The notes below the pieces were generated by a model. That model did not search any database, was not told the origin of the DNA, and saw nothing but the letters and a program-made list of their open reading frames with translations. 51,221 bases of DNA from Chthoniobacteraceae bacterium (GTDB taxonomy: Bacteria > Verrucomicrobiota > Verrucomicrobiia > Chthoniobacterales > Chthoniobacteraceae): contig CANIWM010000041.1 in NCBI GenBank assembly GCA_947471505.1, positions 1 to 51,221 on the forward strand, written 5' to 3'. Position 1 is the stretch's first letter, and the number at the start of each line of letters is the position of its first letter. This document shows positions 43,822 through 51,077 of this stretch, one piece after another. The translations under genes and the position numbers were made by a program.

Positions 43822-43894
43822 GCCCACTCAATACCCGCGCACCCGTGCATTTGCACACTGGCATTTTCCACAGCCGCTCCATAGCTTCGCGCCC

Positions 43895-44050
43895 ATGAAA
43901 GCCCTACGCCTTCTTTTGCTGGCCCTCGTTTTTTCCATGCTCGGTGCCTGCGCGAGCAAGGCCCGCAGCAGCGCTCGCGTGTATGACGGCGACTCCAGCC
44001 CGAATCTGCGGATGTATGAGGAAAACCCCGGTGGACCGCTCGGACGCTAA
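43895..44050 (+). CDS. small lipoprotein coupled to the Rrf2 regulator
   Basis: A 51-residue lipoprotein: signal segment MKALRLLLLALVFSMLGAC with lipobox LGAC (Cys19), then a short polar tail ending ENPGGPLGR. It has no folded domain. Its TAA overlaps the ATG of the Rrf2 gene by one base (TAATG), so the two genes are translationally coupled. Low-complexity tails like this occur in many tiny envelope lipoproteins; a sensor, small regulator of the neighbouring gene, or simple membrane-tethered peptide are all possible. The gene is short but well supported by lipobox and overlap. Confidence 0.75.
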   Translation: MKALRLLLLALVFSMLGACASKARSSARVYDGDSSPNLRMYEENPGGPLGR

Positions 44051-44487
44051 TGCGGATTTCCAAGAAAGCCGAATACGCCCTCCGCGCGCTCGTGGCCATC
44101 GCCCGCCAGCCGGGGAAATCGTGGCCCATTCAGGAGCTGGCGACTTCCGAGCGCATCCCGATCAAGTTTCTCGAACAGATTCTCCTCTCGCTACGGCGCG
44201 CGGGGATGCTCACAAGTAAGCGCGGCGTCGGCGGCGGCTACACGCTTTTGCGCGCAGCGGCGGAAATCAGCCTCGGCGAAGTGATCCCTATTTTCGACGG
44301 CCCATCCGCGCTCGTCGCATGTGCGGCGGAGAAGCCAAACGAGCCTTGCACTTGCCCGGACCAGCGGACGTGCCCGCTCCGCCTCGTCATGCGCGGCGTG
44401 CGCAAGCAAATGTCCGCGCTGCTCGAAAGCGTGACCATCGAGACGATGCTGAAAAGCGGCGCTGGCGCGGAGTCGTTTGACATCTAA
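44050..44487 (+). CDS. Rrf2-family transcriptional regulator with a Cys cluster
   Basis: A 145-residue regulator with the Rrf2 winged helix-turn-helix (1-70: MRISKKAEYALRALVAIAR, PIKFLEQILLSLRRAGMLTSKRGVGGGY). A cysteine-rich segment follows: Cys91, Cys100, Cys102 and Cys108, the last three in PCTCPDQRTCPL. IscR, NsrR and RirA of this family bind Fe-S clusters through such cysteines, while CymR senses cysteine synthase; the spacing here favours an Fe-S or thiol-sensing role, but its signal is unknown. It starts inside the stop of the small lipoprotein gene. A perfect inverted repeat upstream of the stand-alone cysD at 7784-7808 is a possible target, though that link is inference only. Confidence 0.92.
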   Translation: MRISKKAEYALRALVAIARQPGKSWPIQELATSERIPIKFLEQILLSLRRAGMLTSKRGVGGGYTLLRAAAEISLGEVIPIFDGPSALVACAAEKPNEPCTCPDQRTCPLRLVMRGVRKQMSALLESVTIETMLKSGAGAESFDI

Positions 44488-44492
44488 ATGAA

Positions 44493-44576
44493 GGGTCGAC
44501 GAAAGACACGAAAGACACGAAAAAGAGCGGATACGATGCGTCCATCTTTCGTGTCGTTCGTGTCTTTCGTGGACCC
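44493..44576. repeat. intergenic hairpin built from tandem 9-mers
   Basis: The left arm carries GGGTC, ACGAAAGACACGAA and GACACGAAA units. The right arm, after an 18-base centre, is their reverse complement (TCTTTCGTGTCG ... GTGGACCC). The arms pair over about 32 bases with a few mismatches. It lies between the Rrf2 and RarA genes and shares its design with the element at 1888-1970: short tandem units arranged as inverted arms. Confidence 0.85.
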
Positions 44577-44593
44577 AAAATCATAAGCGCACA

Positions 44594-45910
44594 ATGGCGG
44601 ACGATTTCTTCAGCGCGCCCCCGGTAGAAAGGCCGAGCGTCGCCCCGCTCGCCGAGCGGATGCGCCCTCGCACGCTCGATGAATACAGCGGCCAAGAACA
44701 CATCCTCGGCCCCGGCAAACTCCTCCGCCGCGCCATCGAGGCCGACCGCATTTCCAGCATCCTCCTCCACGGCCCGCCGGGCACGGGCAAGACCACGCTG
44801 GCGCAGATCATCGCCCACGCGACCAAGTGCAAATTTGAAGCCCTCAGCGGCGTGGAGAGCAGCGTGGCAGACCTCCGCCGCGTCGTTTCCGCCGCCCACA
44901 ATCGGCTCGCGAACGCCGGGCAAAAGACCATCCTTTTCGTGGACGAAATCCATCGCTGGAACAAAGCGCAGCAAGACGTGCTGCTGCCCGACGTAGAGCG
45001 CGGCACCGTGCGACTCATCGGCGCGACGACGGAAAATCCGTTCTTCTACGTGAACAGCGCGCTCGTCTCGCGCTCGCAAGTTTTCCAGCTCGAACCACTC
45101 ACGCCCGCCAGCATCGAGCGCGTCCTCCGGCGCGCGCTGGCAGATAAAGAGCGCGGCCTCGGCGAGCACCCAGCCGTCGCAACCGATAGCGCACTCACGC
45201 ACCTCGCCACCATCGCCGACGGCGATGCCCGCAAGGCTCTCAACGCGCTCGAAATCGGCATCCTCACCACCGCGCCCGATGCCGCTGGAGTTGTGCAATT
45301 TACCCGCGCAGCGGCGGAGGAAAGCATTCAGAAGAAGGCCGTCGTCTATGACGCCACGGGCGACGGGCACTACGACACCATCAGCGCATTTATAAAGAGC
45401 GTGCGCGGCTCCGACCCCGACGCCGCGCTCTACTGGCTCGCGAAGATGCTCTACGCCGGAGAGGACATCCGCTTTATCGCCCGCCGCCTCGTCATCCTCG
45501 CCAGCGAAGACATCGGCATGGCGGACCAAATGGGCCTGCCCATCGCCGTCGCCGCGCAGCAAGCCGTGCAATTCATCGGGATGCCCGAAGCACGAATCAC
45601 CCTCGCCCACGCCACCGTTTATTTGGCCACCGCCCCAAAATCCAACCGCGCCTACGCGGGCATCGACGCCGCAATGGCCGAAGTAAAAGAGGGCGTCACC
45701 CTCGCCGTCCCGCCGCATCTGCGCAGCACCGGCAAGAGCCGCGCTGACTACCAATACAGCCACGCCGCCGAAGGTGCCTACATCCCCCAAGCCTACCTCC
45801 CCGAAGGCCGCCGCTACTACGACCCCACAGAAAACGGATACGAAAAGCGCGTGAAAGAACGGCTGGATTACTGGCGGGCCAAGTTCGAGGAGGCGAAAGG
45901 CGCGAGTTGA
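44594..45910 (+). CDS. rarA: replication-associated recombination protein A (RarA/MgsA)
   Basis: A 438-residue AAA+ ATPase. Walker A is LLHGPPGTGKTTLA (60-68), Walker B is ILFVDEIHRWNK (Asp117-Glu118), sensor 1 is RLIGATTENPFF, and the C-terminal tetramerisation and DNA-binding region includes YWLAKMLYAGEDIRFIARRLVILASEDIG and LPEGRRYYDPTENGYE. RarA (WRNIP1 in eukaryotes) acts at stalled replication forks and helps the replisome bypass or restart. The length and motifs are complete. It is 31 bases upstream of the RHH antitoxin gene. Confidence 0.97.
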   Translation: MADDFFSAPPVERPSVAPLAERMRPRTLDEYSGQEHILGPGKLLRRAIEADRISSILLHGPPGTGKTTLAQIIAHATKCKFEALSGVESSVADLRRVVSAAHNRLANAGQKTILFVDEIHRWNKAQQDVLLPDVERGTVRLIGATTENPFFYVNSALVSRSQVFQLEPLTPASIERVLRRALADKERGLGEHPAVATDSALTHLATIADGDARKALNALEIGILTTAPDAAGVVQFTRAAAEESIQKKAVVYDATGDGHYDTISAFIKSVRGSDPDAALYWLAKMLYAGEDIRFIARRLVILASEDIGMADQMGLPIAVAAQQAVQFIGMPEARITLAHATVYLATAPKSNRAYAGIDAAMAEVKEGVTLAVPPHLRSTGKSRADYQYSHAAEGAYIPQAYLPEGRRYYDPTENGYEKRVKERLDYWRAKFEEAKGAS

Positions 45911-45941
45911 CCGAGACTCCGAGTATCGGGCCTTTTCGCGC

Positions 45942-46133
45942 ATGAGCACGCTGACTTTAGAAACACCGGGTGAACTTGCGAATGGCTTGGAGCGAGTCGT
46001 GAAGTCGGGCTGGTTTGTGGATGAAAATGACGCCGTGAGAGCAGCGCTCCGCGAACTGTTAGCGGACCAACGCTTCGCAACCGCAGAGCGCCAACAGCTT
46101 GATGACATCGAGTGGGCACTTGGGCTTCGATAG
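45942..46133 (+). CDS. orphan RHH-type antitoxin (ParD/CopG-like)
   Basis: A 63-residue protein with the ribbon-helix-helix antitoxin pattern: a strand-like N-terminus (MSTLTLETPGEL), then helices SGWFVDENDAVRAALRELLADQRF. Such proteins normally repress their own operon and neutralise a ParE- or RelE-type toxin encoded just downstream. Here the next possible start (ATGGCTGTATAG at 46139) stops after three codons, so the toxin is missing. The gene follows rarA closely and marks the edge of the island that begins near 46.2 kb. Confidence 0.75.
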   Translation: MSTLTLETPGELANGLERVVKSGWFVDENDAVRAALRELLADQRFATAERQQLDDIEWALGLR

Positions 46134-46266
46134 TGGTCATGGCTGTATAGTTCGCAGTGTTTTGAGCCCCCCCCGACGTCACCGCTGCGATTCCCTGCGA
46201 AATTTCGGATATGTGGGCATCCGATACTAGTCGGTCGTGCTCTTCGCTATTGGTCGCACTGTTGGT
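46134..46266. other. junction between the antitoxin gene and the FtsK/WXG operon
   Basis: A three-codon relic of a downstream toxin start (ATGGCTGTATAG), then a run of eight C near 46168, then unrecognised sequence. I see no gene or terminator. The change in base composition and the homopolymer run suggest a recombination junction or assembly-sensitive spot. Confidence 0.4.
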
Positions 46267-46704
46267 TCAGCTTCCGGCAGCATTCGCCTGTGAGATAAGC
46301 TCTAGGGCTCTGGCTGCGCGGCTTGTCGCTCGTGATGCTTCTTCGACAGCCTCTCCGAATACCGTGTCAAGTCCCCTGAAAACTCCATCAGCCTCCGAAA
46401 TAGACTGCCCTATTTTGACGCTCACTTCATCAGCACTAACGAGTGCCGTTGTGGTGTGGTCGAGAGAAACGACGCACTTTTCGAGGTGGTCAGCCTGCCG
46501 ACTGAGTTCGGAGACCGACACGGCGGCGTCCTCGACCATCGGATTGAAATAGCGGCGCGACATTTCGGTTGAGAAACTGTCGTTCCAAACCCCGGCTACT
46601 TCGCTCCGCGACTCTTGCAGCGATTCAAGATCGAAACGCGCCCGCTGAGCAGATGAACGAGAGTCGGCGACGCAATTTGAAAGCCAGTTCAATTCAGGAT
46701 TCAT
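46267..46704 (-). CDS. WXG100-like helical protein (third of three)
   Basis: A 145-residue all-helical protein. The ATG at 46704 lies 2 bases after the stop of the HNH gene. Trp40 sits in AGVWNDSFSTEM, near where the W-x-G turn of WXG100 (ESAT-6-like) proteins falls (about residue 43), but the Gly is replaced by Asp. The segment resembles that of the 92-residue protein in the same operon (LWDDSMRREY), so the two may be paralogous. A second helical half extends to 145 and is rich in Ala, Ser and Glu. Without Gly in the turn it is not a canonical WXG100 protein. It is the last gene of the operon; possible roles are substrate, chaperone or secretion partner. Confidence 0.65.
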   Translation of the reverse strand: MNPELNWLSNCVADSRSSAQRARFDLESLQESRSEVAGVWNDSFSTEMSRRYFNPMVEDAAVSVSELSRQADHLEKCVVSLDHTTTALVSADEVSVKIGQSISEADGVFRGLDTVFGEAVEEASRATSRAARALELISQANAAGS

Positions 46705-46706
46705 AG

Positions 46707-48338
46707 TCAAAAGCCGTGCATCGGCGCATCGAATTCACGTAGTTTCCCGAGCCGCCATTCCATTTCTGACCGACCACGAGTCGAACGCTGGCGAGCATCG
46801 GCAAGCTTGTCGCCTGCGTGTTTTACTGCGATTTGAGCCCCGCTCTCATCGTTTTGAGCGTCTGTAAACGTCGCCTGTGCTTGAGAAAATTGATTGTCCT
46901 GTTCTGCAAGCTTCTCGACCGCTGACTCGTGGCAAGTTGCGGCACGCTTTTGCTCTTCGAGTGCTCGTTCTGCTGCGGAACGGGCCCGGATTGCAGCGTC
47001 CAATGCCATCTCAGATTGCGAGACAGCTTCTTCACTCAACTCGACCGCGCGCTCGCAGGCATCGACACGCTGTTCAGCGGCCTGCCGATCTGAAATAGCA
47101 TCGCGTAACTCGGCCTCGGCTTCCGCGAGGTCGTGCTCACGCTGGCGCACCTCGTATGCTGCGGATTGAACCGCTTCACGATATGGTGTCGTATCAATTG
47201 GGCGATAGGTCGCCCGCCCTTCGCGATCATTGCCGGCAAATTCCGTGCGGTGGCGGGCGCTTTCCAACTCCGCTTCGGCGCGACGTAGATCGTAAACCGC
47301 GCTCTGGAGTTCTGATGCAGCTCGATCCCGCTGCCGTTCCGCTTCCGCTTCTCTATCTATCGCGGCGGAAAGCCAGCGTCTTGCCGACGCGAGTTCCCGT
47401 TGCCAATGAGACAGGGCACGATTCGCTACTCCGGCTGCATTCGTAGCCTCGTTCTCTGCGGCAATGGCTCGGCGCTCACTATCCGCACATCGTTCTTTGC
47501 AGCGTTCCACTTCACGCCGGAGGTTATCCACCGAAGCGCGATCTTCGATGAGGCGATTGTGGGCGGCGGATAGCCTCGGAACCATTCGGCTTACTTGCTC
47601 GGCTGTATGCCGCTGGGCGTATTCTGCTTGGTCTAGCGACGCTCCGGCGCGTCGCTCCCAGTCTTCTATCTGGTCCGAAAGCATTTGAACCTTTGGAATC
47701 AGAACTCGGGGGTCTGTTCCGCCGCCGCCGGAGGAAGATACCGCCCGACTGCGATTTGGTGAAAAGCCAGCGGATGGAGAACTGGATGCCAATTTTGCCA
47801 GTTCAGAGAATCTTTCCAGCGACACCAATCCCGCTGCGCGGAATCGCTCGGCGTGCTTCAGATCGGTAGCCGAAACCTTGTCGCTCTTCGATCTGTTTTC
47901 AGACTCCCGACTAAATCCAAGATTTGCAAAGTTCCTTCCGAGTTCGGGGGCCACTGCTTTCGGAACGACATGCTCAACCCATAACTGCTCGCCTTTGAAT
48001 GGCCCTTTCTGAATGTAGGGTGATTTTCCGTGCCGCAATTGATCTACGACGGACTCATCGAAGCAGCCGGACTCCACGAGATCGCTGTAGTTCTGAAGTA
48101 TTCTCTCTTTCACAAGCTCCCCGTGCATCGGAGCATCAGCGTAGGAGACGAGCGCACGATCTAGCGTCTGAGCAGGAGTCGAACCTTCGTCCGCAGCTTC
48201 TCGCAGCCAATACATCACTTGGCATACTCGGGGATTCTCCACTCTGTCGCCTTTCAGCGTGGCTAGGTTCTTGCGGTCAGTGAGCGAAGCGATTGCAAAC
48301 ACCGCCCGGTCAATGTTGTTGGTAAACCTCTTAGCCAT
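46707..48338 (-). CDS. HNH-nuclease protein with a long C-terminal coiled coil
   Basis: A 543-residue protein. The N-terminal 185 residues contain an HNH-type nuclease motif: GPFKGEQLWVEHVVPKA with Glu122-His123, NFANLGF with Asn139, and SENRSKSDKVS with Asn148 and Lys151-Asp153-Lys154. A Ser/Gly linker (about 185-208) leads to a coiled coil from about 215 to 530 with hundreds of Ala, Glu and Arg. HNH domains make metal-dependent cuts in DNA or RNA. Having the nuclease first and the coiled coil last is the reverse of most secreted toxins. It sits 12 bases after a WXG-like gene and 2 bases before another. No signal or membrane segment is present. Cognate immunity is not apparent. Confidence 0.75.
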   Translation of the reverse strand: MAKRFTNNIDRAVFAIASLTDRKNLATLKGDRVENPRVCQVMYWLREAADEGSTPAQTLDRALVSYADAPMHGELVKERILQNYSDLVESGCFDESVVDQLRHGKSPYIQKGPFKGEQLWVEHVVPKAVAPELGRNFANLGFSRESENRSKSDKVSATDLKHAERFRAAGLVSLERFSELAKLASSSPSAGFSPNRSRAVSSSGGGGTDPRVLIPKVQMLSDQIEDWERRAGASLDQAEYAQRHTAEQVSRMVPRLSAAHNRLIEDRASVDNLRREVERCKERCADSERRAIAAENEATNAAGVANRALSHWQRELASARRWLSAAIDREAEAERQRDRAASELQSAVYDLRRAEAELESARHRTEFAGNDREGRATYRPIDTTPYREAVQSAAYEVRQREHDLAEAEAELRDAISDRQAAEQRVDACERAVELSEEAVSQSEMALDAAIRARSAAERALEEQKRAATCHESAVEKLAEQDNQFSQAQATFTDAQNDESGAQIAVKHAGDKLADARQRSTRGRSEMEWRLGKLREFDAPMHGF

Positions 48339-48350
48339 CGGACAGATTTC

Positions 48351-48614
48351 CTACAAATGGCGCAAATGATCATTCCTCTCGGAGAGGAAACGATCTAGCC
48401 GATTCACCGTATCGAGATAATGCTCGAACCACTCAGCCGTGCGCCCCCATTTATCCCGAAATTCTTCGGCCATATTGCCCGAGTATTCCTGCCAGAGCCC
48501 GTCGAACGCCCCTTGCAGGTCGGCGAAATCCCCTGCGAGCCGATCCCTCTGTGCATGGAGTGATTTGCGGTATTCTTCGAGCCCCTGACGGAGGCGATCA
48601 ACATCAAGAGCCAT
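48351..48614 (-). CDS. WXG100-like helical protein (second of three)
   Basis: An 87-residue helical protein of typical ESAT-6 size. Trp41 in FDGLWQEYSGNMAEEFRDKW sits at the position of the WXG turn (W-x-E here), and further aromatic residues follow (Trp57, Trp62, Phe63). Two amphipathic helices flank the turn, as in the WXG100 hairpin. The ATG at 48614 overlaps the previous gene by 11 bases, and the next gene starts 12 bases after its stop, so it is tightly embedded in the operon. A role as a small secreted or partner subunit of the FtsK-like ATPase is inferred from that context. Confidence 0.7.
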   Translation of the reverse strand: MALDVDRLRQGLEEYRKSLHAQRDRLAGDFADLQGAFDGLWQEYSGNMAEEFRDKWGRTAEWFEHYLDTVNRLDRFLSERNDHLRHL

Positions 48615-48882
48615 GACCGTGGAGATAAGAGTTCAGGTGGCGTAGCCGTTCGATAAGAAACTCGACGTATCGTGGACCGACGCGGCGCATATAATCGTGC
48701 ATCGTCTCCTCCAGCGGTTTCCACGTCACATCGTATTCGCGCCTCATAGAATCATCCCATAACGGGGCCACATGCGAGTGAGACTGCTCCACTTCGGTAA
48801 ACGATGCACGCAGACTGTCGTTGAAGCGGCTGAGTTCCTGTTCGAGGCGTCGTGCTCGCTCGTAAACGTCATCCATGCTCAT
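48604..48882 (-). CDS. WXG100-like helical protein (first of three)
   Basis: A 92-residue protein with two predicted helices around Trp42 in APLWDDSMRREYDVTW, matching WXG100 size and turn position with W-x-D in place of W-x-G. The paralogous third protein has VWNDSFSTEM at the same place. The ATG at 48882 overlaps the stop of the ATPase gene (ATGA), so it is translationally coupled to it; its own stop lies inside the next small gene. The C-terminus ends HLHGHGS-like, with no secretion signal of the Y-x-x-x-D/E type clearly visible. Presumed partner or substrate of the ATPase; function inferred from context. Confidence 0.7.
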   Translation of the reverse strand: MSMDDVYERARRLEQELSRFNDSLRASFTEVEQSHSHVAPLWDDSMRREYDVTWKPLEETMHDYMRRVGPRYVEFLIERLRHLNSYLHGHGS

Positions 48883-51077
48883 TTTTTAGTCTCCTTCCAA
48901 CGGTTGATTTGTGCCGCAAGCTTCGCCAACTGCTCGGGCCACGCGATTTGTGCCTCCACGGTGTAGGGCTTAAACTTCGTGTTCAATCCCCCAATCGTAT
49001 CCTGATAAATTGCGAATATCGGACGTGATGCCATCGCCTGAAGCTTTGCAGCGGTGTCCTTGCCGATGAGATGGAAAGAATCGCTTTCCGCCATCTGAGT
49101 CACAGCTCGATGCTTAAATTGGTCGATTTGCGGCTTATCGAGCACCTGTTTCACCGAACCTGCTGATTGGAATGCCAAGACCAGATGCAATCCCAACGAC
49201 GGGCCTTCGCGATAGATACGCTTCAGTTTTTCGCCCTCAGCACTTTCAGTCATCGCGCCGAACTTGTTTTGTGAACGGGCGAATTGCGGCACCCGATCCG
49301 TTCCCGCCACTATGAACATCCATGTTGGCTCAGCACCTTGTTCGGCTTCTGTCAATTGTGCGCGGCGCTCAATCTCCGCACACCAAGCATCGAGCCAAGT
49401 GATTGCCTCCCGTGGCTCGCGAGTGCGATTCACTATGTGACCTGCAGGCTGCACAAACTGCTCGCAGACATCACCGAGCATTCGCTCCCACGGCGTATCC
49501 GAAATCGCACGGTCCAGAATCCAAATAGCAACATCTCCACCTCTCACATTCACCGGAACAGAGCAAAGGAGGCCCGCGAGCATTCCGTACACCGCCGCTT
49601 GGTTGTCACCGACGAGCAAAATGTTTTCCATTGCACGACGCCGCAGAATCACATGCGTCTGACCATGCATATTCAATTCCTGACCGAGCCAAAGTGACAA
49701 AGGTCGCTCCCCATCAAACCAATCATCTACACCGAAGCCTTGCTCGTGGATCGGGGCCTTTGCCCGTTTTCTCCATTCTTCTATCGTTGGGCGACGCGGC
49801 ATGTGCATTGTATCTGCCACTTGAGGATTCTCGACAAAATTGGGTTGTTCCTCCCCATCGAATACAACCGTTGCGAACCTCGCCTCCGATGGCCAATCTG
49901 TCTGCGCCTTCGCTTCCAGCGCATCCAACACCGCCGAACGCTCCGAGGAATCAAGCAGTGCCACTTTGCCAAACTCATTCGACTTATCCTCGCCACTTTG
50001 ATCGTTTATCACGATCTTTCCGGGTAAGTCGCATTGCTCAACGAGTCGCTTTCCATCCCGCCCAAACTCGGTGAGTGACTGAATGTCGCTTTGGCTCATT
50101 TTCATCGCCATTCGGAGATGAATGCTCCCGAAAATTGCGGTTTGGTGGAGCATTCCTACGGCCCCGAATCGTTGCGCTCCCAGCAGTAGGTGAATTCCCG
50201 CGCTCCGACCTTGCTGCGCAAGTTGAAGCAGTGCCGCCGAAGCGTGTCCGAGGCGATCCCCTATAAACAACTCCTGATACTCGTCAATCATCAACACAAC
50301 TCGCGGAACCTTTCCTCCGGGCGAGCCCTTTTCTGCGTAGGAAGCGAGGTCCGCGACATCATGCTTTTTAAAGAGTTCGTTCCGCCGTTTCATCTCCGCG
50401 AGTAGTTCATCAAGGATGCTTCGCGAAAGCTCCGGTTCCGAATGCAGCGCAACAACTTTTGCGTGAGGCAGCCGACGATATGGTTGGAGCTCTGCGCCAA
50501 ATTTTCCGTCTACGAGGTATAAATTGAGCTCCTCCGGACTGTAGCGTGTCGCAAGACCGCAAATGAACACATGGTAAAGGTTCGATTTTCCTGAACCCGT
50601 CATTGCACCCAGCATTCCATGAGCACAGGGGCGTCCATCCCGATTTACACCGAACCATATCTCCAGCTTTCTCTCCCGACCACTGGCACCAACCATCGCA
50701 CTTACATTCCTCGACCCGCTATTCTGCCACCATTTTGCCACGTCGCTTTCCACCAACTCTTTGCAGGCGACTTTTGTTTCCGGCGGTTTTGCAGCGGCTA
50801 GCAAAGTCAACGGTGACGATTGCCCACTTTGTGGTGCCCTCAGCCACTCGCCCACACACCCTTCGAGGCTATCTACCTTCGCTGGCCGACCAAGATCGAA
50901 GACCCATCGGTCGCCAAAATCCTCCCACTTCAGATCCTTCGGTAGTTCTTTCTCCGCCGAATGTTGAACGAACAAATACTTTCCTGCTGCTGGGCCATTC
51001 TTTGCAATCTTTTGGAGCGATTCGATGGTTCTCCTATCGTAACCGTCAGGGAAATTTGCGGCAAAGATAAACTCAAC
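48879..51077 (-). CDS. FtsK/SpoIIIE-type (EccC/EssC-like) ATPase, 5' end missing
   Basis: An open frame of 732 codons whose start is missing: it runs back to a TAG at 51078-51080, and its first residues (VEFIFAANFPDGYDRRTIESLQKIAKNGPAAGKY, given here in two parts: VEFIFAANFPDG and SLQKIAKNGPAAGKY) are clearly internal to such proteins. The first ATPase module has Walker A GAMTGSGKSN (about 157-166) and Walker B VVLMIDEYQELF (Asp near 265), with LVDGKFGAELQPYRRLPH and LAQQGRSAGIHLLLGAQRFG, typical of FtsK/EccC. A second module (about 465-690) has a degenerate P-loop (LLVGDNQAAV). EccC/EssC drive type VII secretion; FtsK relatives move DNA. No membrane segment is seen in the part present. It is coupled to the first WXG-like gene by an ATGA overlap. 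Confidence 0.85.
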   Translation of the reverse strand, partial: VEFIFAANFPDGYDRRTIESLQKIAKNGPAAGKYLFVQHSAEKELPKDLKWEDFGDRWVFDLGRPAKVDSLEGCVGEWLRAPQSGQSSPLTLLAAAKPPETKVACKELVESDVAKWWQNSGSRNVSAMVGASGRERKLEIWFGVNRDGRPCAHGMLGAMTGSGKSNLYHVFICGLATRYSPEELNLYLVDGKFGAELQPYRRLPHAKVVALHSEPELSRSILDELLAEMKRRNELFKKHDVADLASYAEKGSPGGKVPRVVLMIDEYQELFIGDRLGHASAALLQLAQQGRSAGIHLLLGAQRFGAVGMLHQTAIFGSIHLRMAMKMSQSDIQSLTEFGRDGKRLVEQCDLPGKIVINDQSGEDKSNEFGKVALLDSSERSAVLDALEAKAQTDWPSEARFATVVFDGEEQPNFVENPQVADTMHMPRRPTIEEWRKRAKAPIHEQGFGVDDWFDGERPLSLWLGQELNMHGQTHVILRRRAMENILLVGDNQAAVYGMLAGLLCSVPVNVRGGDVAIWILDRAISDTPWERMLGDVCEQFVQPAGHIVNRTREPREAITWLDAWCAEIERRAQLTEAEQGAEPTWMFIVAGTDRVPQFARSQNKFGAMTESAEGEKLKRIYREGPSLGLHLVLAFQSAGSVKQVLDKPQIDQFKHRAVTQMAESDSFHLIGKDTAAKLQAMASRPIFAIYQDTIGGLNTKFKPYTVEAQIAWPEQLAKLAAQINRWKETKK

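Noticed and set aside
46134-46266. phage or tRNA attachment site at the left edge of the FtsK/WXG operon
   Set aside because: No integrase, tRNA end or direct repeat pair could be identified; only a poly-C run and a composition change are present.
46267-51077. classification as a standard type VII secretion system
   Set aside because: No EccB, EccD, EssA/B or YukD homologue is visible and the WXG motif lacks its Gly, so only the term type VII-like is used.
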